A stretch of DNA of 64,000 bases from Lachnospiraceae bacterium. Lineage in GTDB: Bacteria > Bacillota > Clostridia > Lachnospirales > Lachnospiraceae. Numbering within the stretch: position 1 is the first letter of the stretch; each line of letters starts with the position of its first letter. Positions 57,728-64,000 of this stretch are shown in pieces. The stretch is taken from positions 62,001 through 126,000 of the forward strand of contig JAFRLH010000065.1 in the NCBI GenBank assembly GCA_017431345.1, given 5' to 3'. The notes under the pieces were generated by a model. It was not told where the DNA came from, did no database searches, and saw only the letters and a list, made by a program, of their open reading frames with translations. Both the position numbers and the translations under genes were made by a program.

Positions 57728-57743
57728 ACACAGGGTAACTGTC

Positions 57744-58028
57744 ATGAATAAAAAACCAGATAAAGAAGCAGAAGCAGTTTTTTATGATGCTGTTCTGTCT
57801 TTACAGACAAGAGAAGAATGCGAAGCGTTTTTTGAGGATGTCTGTACGGTAAATGAGCTGATCGCAATCTCCCAGAGGCTGGCAGTAGCCAGACAGCTGC
57901 GGGAAGGAAGGACCTACCTGGACATCGCTGAAAGCACTGGCGCATCCACAGCCACGATCAGCAGAGTGAACAGATGCCTGAACTACGGTAAAAACGGATA
58001 CAATATTGTAATGGACCGCCTGAAATAA
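57744..58028 (+). CDS. YerC/YecD-family TrpR-like regulator
   Basis: A 94-residue TrpR-fold DNA-binding protein. The whole length is the family domain: FYDAVLSLQTREECEAFFEDVCTVNELIAISQRLAVARQLREGRTYLDIAESTGASTATISRVNRCLNYGKNGY (as consecutive blocks), where GASTATISRVNRCL is the recognition helix. Targets of this family are little known. It has its own promoter with an overlapping palindrome and a terminator behind it; autoregulation is plausible. The ribosome site is weak (AGGGTAACTGTC). Confidence 0.92.
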   Translation: MNKKPDKEAEAVFYDAVLSLQTREECEAFFEDVCTVNELIAISQRLAVARQLREGRTYLDIAESTGASTATISRVNRCLNYGKNGYNIVMDRLK

Positions 58029-58055
58029 AAGAGAGGATGTCCTCTCTTTTTTTTT
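58027..58055 (+). terminator. Terminator after the YerC-type gene
   Basis: AAAAGAGAGGA and TCCTCTCTTTT form an 11-bp stem with a TG loop and T9 tail, overlapping the stop codon. The pcrA ribosome site follows at once. Confidence 0.9.
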
Positions 58056-58071
58056 CACACGGAGGAGAGAT

Positions 58072-60312
58072 ATGAACAAGATACTGGAAGGATTAAACGG
58101 ACCGCAGAAAGAAGCGGTGGTCACAACAGAAGGCCCGGTACTTATTCTTGCGGGAGCCGGTTCGGGGAAGACAAAGGCACTTACACACCGTATCGCATAC
58201 ATTATCGATCAGAAGCTTGCGATGCCGTGGAATATCCTGGCCATTACCTTTACGAACAAGGCGGCAGGGGAAATGAGAGACCGTGTTGACGTCCTGACCG
58301 GCGAGAACGGGCAGGATGTCTGGGTATCCACATTTCATTCAATGTGTGCAAAGATCCTCAGGCGAAATGCCGAAAAACTCGGGTTTACCTCTTCCTTCTC
58401 CATTTATGATACGGACGAACAGAAGACACTGATCAAACAGGTGGTGGCGTCGCTGGAACTGGATAAGAAGAATTATCCTGAAAAGAGCATGCTGTCTGTT
58501 ATTTCTTCTGCCAAAAACGCCATGCAGACGCCGGATCTGTTCGAAAAAGAAAATATGGGAGACTACCGCATGCAGAAGGTCTCCGATATTTACCGTGCTT
58601 ATCAGGAACAGCTGCAGAAGAACAACGCCATGGATTTTGACGATCTGCTTCTGAAGACCGTTGAGCTTTTTGAGTACAACGAGGATGTCCTTTCCTATTA
58701 TCAGGACAGATTCAGATACATCCACGTGGATGAATATCAGGATACGAATGCCGTTCAGTTCAGGCTGGTATCCCTTCTTGCAAAGAAACACAGAAATCTC
58801 TGTGTAGTTGGTGATGATGATCAGTCGATCTATAAATTCCGCGGCGCAGATATCAGGAACATCCTGGATTTTGAAAAGACATTCCCGGATACGGTGGTCA
58901 TAAAACTGGAACAGAATTACCGTTCCACAAAGAACATCCTCAGCGTTGCCAATGAAGTGATCCGCAACAACCAGGGAAGAAAGGAAAAAACGCTCTGGAC
59001 GAAGAACGGCGAAGGTCCGCAGGTCGAGTTCTATGAATATGAATCAGCCTATGATGAAGCGGACGGCGTCATCCGGGATATCATCCAGAACCGTGAGAAG
59101 TTCCCTTACGGATCCTGTGCCGTACTTTACCGTACGAATGCGCAGTCCCGTATTTTTGAAGAAAAATGCGTGGCTTATAATGTGCCGTACAGGATGGTGG
59201 GCGGCGTCAATTTCTATCAGCGAAAAGAAATCAAGGATCTGATCTCCTATCTCAAGACGATCGAGAATGGACGGGATGATCTCGCAGTTCTCAGGATCAT
59301 CAATGTTCCAAGGCGTGGGATCGGAAATGTTACGCTTGCACGACTGGAATCGATTGCGGCGGAAGCCGGCATGACACTGTATGATGTGATCCGGGAAGAA
59401 GAACTTCTTTCAGGAATCGGACGTGCAGCGGGCAAGATCGCTGATTTCGGCAGACAGCTGGCCGGTTTCAGGGAAGCCGCGGCCGGTATCACAGTAAAGG
59501 ATCTCCTTGAGAAAGTACTGGATGAGACAGGATACAAAGCAGAGCTGATCGCGGAAGATACGGTCGAATCCAAAGCACGGTTGGAGAATATTGAAGAATT
59601 GATCAGCAAAGCTGCAGAATTCGGCGATGAACCGGACGATCAGGAAGCGCTTTCCCGGTTCCTGGAAGAGGTCGCGCTGGTCGCAGATGTTGACAGCCTG
59701 AATTCTGATGAAGACCGGGTCGTGCTTATGACGCTTCATGCCGCAAAAGGCCTTGAGTTCCCGAAGGTCTATATGGCCGGGATGGAAGAGGGACTGTTCC
59801 CCGGAAGGATGGCGGCATTCTCCGGTGAAGATGAAATTGAAGAAGAGCGCAGGCTCTGCTATGTGGGCATGACAAGAGCAAAGGAGTTCCTGGCACTTAC
59901 GGCAGCGCATTCCCGGATGATAAACGGAGAAACCACTTTCCCGAAGACTTCCCGGTTCGTGAATGAGATCCCTTCCAATATGCTCAGAAAGAAGATCCGT
60001 ACGGCTGCAGCGAAATCCATGAAGCAGGCCGCCTATAAGGATGTGGATTCGATCAACGGCAGCTACAGGCCGAAGGCCAGGATCCTGGGGACGAATGCGT
60101 CTGCCAATTACAGAGTCGGAAAAGATTTTACAACAGAACGCGCTGACTCGCTGGATTATGCAGTCGGAGACAGGGTCAGACATATCAAATTCGGTGAAGG
60201 AACAGTCGAGAAGATCGAAGAGGGCAAGAAAGACTTCGAGGTGACCGTCCGGTTTGACAGAGTCGGTGTCAAGAACCTGTTCGCATCCTTTGCAAAACTG
60301 AAGAAAGTATAA
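58072..60312 (+). CDS. pcrA: ATP-dependent DNA helicase PcrA/UvrD
   Basis: A 746-residue superfamily 1A 3'-5' helicase for repair and replication-fork processing. Motifs in order: Q motif NGPQKEAV, Walker [36 protein letters not shown], Walker [50 protein letters not shown], and [15 protein letters not shown]. The C-terminal end ([17 protein letters not shown] and [10 protein letters not shown]) is the Tudor-like RNA polymerase-binding tail of PcrA. GGAGGAG precedes the ATG. It is 44 bp after the YerC gene, with a terminator between. Confidence 0.97.
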   Translation: MNKILEGLNGPQKEAVVTTEGPVLILAGAGSGKTKALTHRIAYIIDQKLAMPWNILAITFTNKAAGEMRDRVDVLTGENGQDVWVSTFHSMCAKILRRNAEKLGFTSSFSIYDTDEQKTLIKQVVASLELDKKNYPEKSMLSVISSAKNAMQTPDLFEKENMGDYRMQKVSDIYRAYQEQLQKNNAMDFDDLLLKTVELFEYNEDVLSYYQDRFRYIHVDEYQDTNAVQFRLVSLLAKKHRNLCVVGDDDQSIYKFRGADIRNILDFEKTFPDTVVIKLEQNYRSTKNILSVANEVIRNNQGRKEKTLWTKNGEGPQVEFYEYESAYDEADGVIRDIIQNREKFPYGSCAVLYRTNAQSRIFEEKCVAYNVPYRMVGGVNFYQRKEIKDLISYLKTIENGRDDLAVLRIINVPRRGIGNVTLARLESIAAEAGMTLYDVIREEELLSGIGRAAGKIADFGRQLAGFREAAAGITVKDLLEKVLDETGYKAELIAEDTVESKARLENIEELISKAAEFGDEPDDQEALSRFLEEVALVADVDSLNSDEDRVVLMTLHAAKGLEFPKVYMAGMEEGLFPGRMAAFSGEDEIEEERRLCYVGMTRAKEFLALTAAHSRMINGETTFPKTSRFVNEIPSNMLRKKIRTAAAKSMKQAAYKDVDSINGSYRPKARILGTNASANYRVGKDFTTERADSLDYAVGDRVRHIKFGEGTVEKIEEGKKDFEVTVRFDRVGVKNLFASFAKLKKV

Positions 60313-60437
60313 TGAACGAATACAGGACATAAAATTCACGGACTATATAAAAGTAAAAAAATATATAGTATTTAACGAAAAAGTGTGATATAATGCCTAT
60401 GACCATAAAAATTGCTCCGTCAGAAAGGGGAATCGAT

Positions 60438-60671
60438 ATGAGTGACAGCTTCGTAACAGTTAAGACTGTGGCCAAAGAAAAAAAGTGTCTTATTATCAAG
60501 ATCCTGATCGCCATCTGTGTTATCGCGGTTGCTGCAGCAGCCTGCTATTTCATCTATCAGTATTTCTTCAAGGATGAGCTTGAGGAGATTGAAGATGACA
60601 TGATCTTTGATGATGAAGAAGATCTTGAGGATTTCTTTGAAGACGAGGATGAACCTGCAGAAGAGGAGTAA
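60438..60671 (+). CDS. Small single-pass membrane protein with acidic tail
   Basis: A 77-residue protein: a polar N terminus (MSDSFVTVKTVAKEKK), one helix (IIKILIAICVIAVAAAACYFIYQYFF) and a very acidic tail rich in Asp/Glu (DELEEIEDDMIFDDEEDLEDFF). No function can be given. ATG 60438 is preceded by AAAGGGG; a TATAAT lies at 60389. The gene ends at a terminator. Confidence 0.7.
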   Translation: MSDSFVTVKTVAKEKKCLIIKILIAICVIAVAAAACYFIYQYFFKDELEEIEDDMIFDDEEDLEDFFEDEDEPAEEE

Positions 60672-60698
60672 TATCAGATTCAGTCCGATATATATTAT

Positions 60699-60726
60699 TA
60701 AGGCTGTCGTCAGACAGCCTTTTTTA
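60699..60726 (+). terminator. Terminator after the small membrane protein gene
   Basis: AAGGCTGTC and GACAGCCTT form a 9-bp stem with a GTCA loop and T run. Confidence 0.9.
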
Positions 60727-60746
60727 CTGTAATGAATGGAGCAGTT

Positions 60747-62387
60747 ATGAAAAAAGGAAGCGAAATACAGGGTACCATTAAGAAGATCCTGTTCCCGAAC
60801 AAAGGTATTGCCTATGTGGACGGAGTCCAGGTGCGTATCAAAAATGCGATTCCCGGACAGAAAGTCAGTGCGGTCGTTAAGAAAAAGCGTGGTACACATT
60901 ATGAGGCGCAGCTGATTGAAGTGCTGGAGAATTCCGGCTTTGAGGATGCTTCGGAAAGATGTGCGCACGCAGGAAGCTGCGGCGGCTGTTTGTATTCAGG
61001 CTTCAGGTACAGCGAGGAGCTGAAGATCAAGGAAGAACAGGTAAGAGAACTGCTTGTACCGGAGATGCCGGAAGGAAAGGCGCTGCCGATGCTGCCGATC
61101 GTCGGAAGTCCCGTCAGATTTGGCTACCGAAATAAAATGGAGTTCTCTTTTGGGGACGAAGTGAAGGGCGGGCCGCTGACCCTTGGCCTGCACAAAAGAG
61201 GCAGTTTTTACGATATTCTGACAGTCGACCAATGTATGATCGCAGATCATGATTTCAACCTGATCCTGAAGGCAGTCCTTGATTATATGACCGAAGCCGG
61301 GATACCGTTCTATAAAAAGATGGAGAAGACAGGAGTGCTCCGGCATCTGCTCGTCAGGAAGACATTTTATACAAAAGAGATCCTCGTGGACCTGGTAACA
61401 ACATCATCCTATAAACCGGATGATTCTTTTGCACAGATGCTGCTGGCGCTTCCGCTCGAAGGCACACTGACAGGAATCCTTCATACAGAAAATGACAGTC
61501 CGGCTGATGTGGTCGCAGACCAGGGGACGGAAGTGCTGTACGGACAGCCGTATATTACGGAGAGGCTTCTGGGTCTGGAATTTAAGATCACACCGTTCTC
61601 CTTTTTCCAGACCAATTCCGCCGGAGCGGAAAAGCTGTATTCGATTATGAGGGAGTTCGTCGGCAGAACGGATGGCAAAGTGATCTATGATCTGTATTCC
61701 GGAACGGGAACGATCGCGCAGATCCTGGCACCTGTGGCGGAAAAGGTGATCGGTGTAGAAATTGTTCCGGAAGCAGTCGAGGCAGCAAGAGAGAATACGG
61801 AACTGAATCATTTGTCGAATTGTGAATTTATCTGCGGAGACGTATTGAAGGTGCTGGATGATCTTACTGCTCCGCCGGATATCCTGATCCTGGATCCGCC
61901 GCGCGACGGGATCCATCCGAAAGCGCTGCCAAAGCTGCTGGGATATAATGCCGACAGAATTATCTATATCAGCTGCAAGCCGACAAGCCTGAAGCGGGAT
62001 CTGCCGGCGTTTATCGAAGCGGGATATGATGTTGAGAAGATGCAGTGCGTGGATATGTTCCCCGGGACGGGAAATGTGGAGACGGTATGCATATTGTCCA
62101 AACTTTCTGAGGCAAAGAATCATATCAGTGTGAAGGTTGATATGGATGAATTGGATTTGACTGCGGCGGAGAGTAAGGCTACATATGAAGAGATACAGGA
62201 GTGGGTGAAGGAAAAGTTTGGGTTCCATGTGACGCATCTGAATATCGCCCAGGTAAAGCGGAAGCACGGGATCATCGAGCGGGAAAACTACAATAAACCG
62301 AAGTCACCGGATTCTAAACAGCCTGGTTGCCCGGAGGAAAAGGAAAAAGCAGTAGAAGCTGCACTGAAGCATTTTCAAATGATTTAA
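60747..62387 (+). CDS. 23S rRNA (uracil-5)-methyltransferase, RlmD/RumA family, with C-terminal extension
   Basis: A 546-residue SAM-dependent m5U methyltransferase. An N-terminal TRAM domain (IQGTIKKILFPNKGIAYVDG) is followed by a Cys cluster for [4Fe-4S] (CAHAGSCGGCLY), the SAM site YDLYSGTGTIAQILAPVA, ILDPPRDGIHPKAL, and ISCKPTSLKRDL with the catalytic Cys. After VETVCILSKL (about residue 453) comes an extra ~90-residue domain: VDMDELDLTAAESKATYEEIQ, VKRKHGIIERENYNKPKSPD, and EKAVEAALKHFQMI. ATG 60747 has GGAG 6 nt upstream; ATG 60732 has none. Exact target uridine is not readable from sequence. Confidence 0.9.
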   Translation: MKKGSEIQGTIKKILFPNKGIAYVDGVQVRIKNAIPGQKVSAVVKKKRGTHYEAQLIEVLENSGFEDASERCAHAGSCGGCLYSGFRYSEELKIKEEQVRELLVPEMPEGKALPMLPIVGSPVRFGYRNKMEFSFGDEVKGGPLTLGLHKRGSFYDILTVDQCMIADHDFNLILKAVLDYMTEAGIPFYKKMEKTGVLRHLLVRKTFYTKEILVDLVTTSSYKPDDSFAQMLLALPLEGTLTGILHTENDSPADVVADQGTEVLYGQPYITERLLGLEFKITPFSFFQTNSAGAEKLYSIMREFVGRTDGKVIYDLYSGTGTIAQILAPVAEKVIGVEIVPEAVEAARENTELNHLSNCEFICGDVLKVLDDLTAPPDILILDPPRDGIHPKALPKLLGYNADRIIYISCKPTSLKRDLPAFIEAGYDVEKMQCVDMFPGTGNVETVCILSKLSEAKNHISVKVDMDELDLTAAESKATYEEIQEWVKEKFGFHVTHLNIAQVKRKHGIIERENYNKPKSPDSKQPGCPEEKEKAVEAALKHFQMI

Positions 62388-62449
62388 GAAAACTCCAATT
62401 ATCTGCAATTCCGCATAAAAACGGAAACGAATGCGAGGAGGAATAAACC

Positions 62450-62512
62450 GTGTTTTATAAGCAGGAGATCATAGACTATCTTAGAAAAACGATATTTGGC
62501 ACGAGATTATAG
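62450..62512 (+). CDS. Possible 20-codon peptide or truncated gene start
   Basis: GTG 62450 stands 7 nt after a near-perfect GAGGAGGA ribosome site and opens a 20-residue frame (FYKQEIIDYLRKTIFGTRL after the start) ending at TAG. The strong site before so short a frame suggests a leader peptide or the remnant start of a lost gene. No family is recognisable. Confidence 0.3.
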   Translation: MFYKQEIIDYLRKTIFGTRL

Positions 62513-62548
62513 AACAAGAAGCTGTTTTCATCATGGAGGGAATGTGAG

Positions 62549-63403
62549 ATGCATGAATTCCATTTTTCTATATTTCCAAACGAACTCTTTGTGGATCTGG
62601 GGTTGTATCAGTTCGGACATGAAGTCTGTGAGCCCGGACATTCCTTTGGACCGGCCGCGAGGAACCACTATCTTTTTCATTTTGTTTTCAGAGGCTGCGG
62701 CACCATGATGGCTGATGATTTAAGAGGACATACTCAAACTTATCATATCAGAAGCGATCAGGGATTTATGATATTCCCAGGGCAGATCACTACTTATTAT
62801 GCTGATAAAGAACATCCATGGGAGTACTGCTGGGTAGAATTTGATGGCCTTCGGGTAAGAGAAATGATAGAAGCGGCCGGGTTTTCCTACGACAAACCAA
62901 TCTATTCGGCATGGGACAAAGGGTTTCGCGACGAGGCAAAAAGGGAGATCCGTTATATGTCGGATCATTCACGGGAGTCCCCGTTTCATTTGATCGGCCA
63001 TCTTTACCTCTTTCTTGATTATCTTGTAAAGTCGATTGCTCCGGAAATTAAACCAGGTGGCAACAAGTATAAGGATTACTACATTCGGGAGGCCATCGCT
63101 TATATAGAAAATCATTTTCAAAATGATCTTACGATAGAAGAAATAGCGGAGAGCATAGGCATAGACAGGAGTTACTTCGGCAAAATATTTAAACAGTCTA
63201 TGGGACAGACTCCTCAACATTTTCTCTTAAACTATCGCATGACCAAGGCGGGTGAACTGCTCCGGTTGACTGATCTTTCAGTCGCGGATGTTGGAAACGC
63301 TGTCGGATATCCGGTCTATACGCATTTTTCCAGAGCATTTAAAAATATATACGGTATTTCGCCGCGGGAATGGCGGAGAAAAATACACAGAATCGAAAGG
63401 TAA
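62549..63403 (+). CDS. AraC-family transcriptional regulator
   Basis: A 284-residue AraC regulator with an N-terminal cupin-like effector domain (FVDLGLYQFGHEVCEPGHSFGPAARNHYLFHFVFRG, then DQGFMIFPGQITTYYADKEHPWEYCWVEFDG) of the type that often senses sugars. The C-terminal HTH pair has LTIEEIAESIGIDRSYFGKIFKQSMGQTPQHFLLNYRMTKA and VGNAVGYPVYTHFSRAFKNIYGISPREWRRK. GGAGGG lies upstream of the ATG. No target operon is directly adjacent in the window; codon use is more AT-rich than neighbours, hinting at separate ancestry. Confidence 0.9.
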   Translation: MHEFHFSIFPNELFVDLGLYQFGHEVCEPGHSFGPAARNHYLFHFVFRGCGTMMADDLRGHTQTYHIRSDQGFMIFPGQITTYYADKEHPWEYCWVEFDGLRVREMIEAAGFSYDKPIYSAWDKGFRDEAKREIRYMSDHSRESPFHLIGHLYLFLDYLVKSIAPEIKPGGNKYKDYYIREAIAYIENHFQNDLTIEEIAESIGIDRSYFGKIFKQSMGQTPQHFLLNYRMTKAGELLRLTDLSVADVGNAVGYPVYTHFSRAFKNIYGISPREWRRKIHRIER

Positions 63404-63410
63404 GAATATA

Positions 63411-63458
63411 CCAAAATGCGGCAGAGACGTCACATATGACGAGAATGCCGCATTTTGG
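63411..63458. terminator. Perfect hairpin after the AraC gene
   Basis: CCAAAATGCGGCA (63411-63423) and TGCCGCATTTTGG (63446-63458) pair perfectly; the loop contains a second stem CGTCA/TGACG. No T run follows; a TATAAT starts at 63461, so it may be a terminator, an operator or both. Confidence 0.6.
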
Positions 63459-63706
63459 CTTATAATACAACCTTTTTGGATAATACAAAACTCATAAAGG
63501 TATATTACAATCCGTTTGACGGCGAACTGCATTCCAGGGACGGAATCATTAAGAACGGCAGCAGTCCGCGGCTGACCAATGATGAAATTGTCAGTATGAG
63601 ATGGCTCAACGAAAACGTGATCGGGACCATCCCTCCTCTGGAGGAACTGACCGACAGTGCCAGACAGGCTGTGATGATGAACGGTATCAAAGGAATCACA
63701 CAATGA
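63455..63706 (+). CDS. Small protein of unknown function upstream of the phosphoesterase
   Basis: An open frame of up to 83 residues ends in an ATGA overlap with the next gene, which supports it being translated. The start is uncertain: TTG 63455 lies inside a hairpin and has no ribosome site, and TTG 63473 is also possible. The readable part (VYYNPFDGELHSRDGIIKNGSS, NDEIVSMRWLNENVIGTIPPLEEL) is soluble and of no family known to me. Confidence 0.45.
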   Translation: MAYNTTFLDNTKLIKVYYNPFDGELHSRDGIIKNGSSPRLTNDEIVSMRWLNENVIGTIPPLEELTDSARQAVMMNGIKGITQ

Positions 63707-64000
63707 AAATACTGGCAGTTTCCGATGAAGAAAGCCCCATTCTTTGGGAATCATTTGACAGAGGTCTTTTCTGCGGGATGGATGCGATCATTTCCTGCGG
63801 GGATCTGAAGAGGGATTATCTTGATTATCTTGTAACAATGACCAATTTACCGTTCTTCTATGTTCGGGGAAACCATGATACGGAGGATCCCGGGATCGGA
63901 CAGTCCCTTGAAGGACATATAAGGACGATCGAAGGATTCCGTTTTGCCGGATTAGGCGGGTCATTGCGGTATAAACCCGGCGGATACATGTTCTCGGAAG
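63703..64000 (+). CDS. Metallophosphoesterase, N-terminal part (cut by window edge)
   Basis: The first ~99 residues of a calcineurin-like phosphoesterase. The visible metal-site motifs are SDEESPILWE near residue 6 (the usual D-x-H region, here without the His), ISCGDLKRDYL and RGNHDTEDPG, giving the GD and GNHD signatures. AAAGGA lies 9 nt before ATG 63703, which overlaps the preceding stop. The gene continues past 64000. Confidence 0.85.
   Translation, partial: MKILAVSDEESPILWESFDRGLFCGMDAIISCGDLKRDYLDYLVTMTNLPFFYVRGNHDTEDPGIGQSLEGHIRTIEGFRFAGLGGSLRYKPGGYMFSE

Overview
The window looks like a strictly anaerobic, Gram-positive gut Clostridia chromosome, most likely Lachnospiraceae-like. The signs are a full-length pyruvate:ferredoxin oxidoreductase, a monomeric [FeFe] hydrogenase, a glycyl radical enzyme, a TAXI-type TRAP transporter, strong GGAGG ribosome sites, sigma-A promoters of the TTGACA/TATAAT type and secreted proteins with Clostridia-type cell-wall-binding repeats. 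No phage, complete insertion sequence, rRNA operon or CRISPR array is visible. The species is not determinable by reading alone.

Layout. 0-10 kb: end of an asparagine synthetase, nifJ, a small Cys-rich protein, tRNA-Gly, a GT4 glycosyltransferase with an unusual helical tail, a cyclase-family hydrolase and a GH13 glucosidase. 10-13.6 kb: a glutamine module (LysR regulator, glutaminase, AGCS carrier). 13.8-26.9 kb: the most interesting region. An AraC regulator leads a five-gene iron-sulfur/flavin dehydrogenase operon related to HcnABC and opine/D-hydroxyproline dehydrogenases. It is followed by a second AGCS carrier, a TIM-barrel isomerase-like protein, a sigma-54 activator, rpoN itself and a glycyl radical enzyme. 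Both the second carrier and the glycyl radical enzyme have consensus -24/-12 promoters, and both promoters have GTGCAAAA/TTTTGCAC elements roughly 150-220 bp upstream. I read this as one amine or amino-acid catabolic regulon whose substrate I cannot name.

27-30.8 kb: tRNA-Val, tRNA-Met and a TAXI-TRAP transporter. 30.9-35.2 kb (minus strand): a membrane protein, a eukaryote-type (GH13_8) branching enzyme and another GH13 enzyme. 35.7-38.7 kb: a split ThrE-type exporter, an intergenic zone packed with inverted repeats and a secreted Ig-like protein. 38.9-42.1 kb: an [FeFe] hydrogenase, a C_GCAxxG_C_C protein, an AEC carrier and a membrane protein. 42.2-47.6 kb: a DUF1015 protein with a structured leader, metA with an unusual Asp111, lgt, and a macro-domain/helical-domain protein followed by a VWA protein. 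47.8-54.7 kb: a long cell-surface operon (cell-wall-binding repeats, two transglutaminase-like proteins, MBOAT plus DHHW O-acyltransfer pair, SH3 lipoprotein, AEC carrier). 54.8-64 kb: tRNA-Leu, an L,D-transpeptidase, an M24 peptidase, a YerC-type TrpR-like regulator, pcrA, a small acidic membrane protein, an rlmD-family methyltransferase with a C-terminal extension, an AraC regulator, and the start of a metallophosphoesterase.

Start codons were chosen by ribosome-site spacing, so several genes start at an internal ATG rather than at the longest open frame. All family assignments come from motif recognition without database searches.
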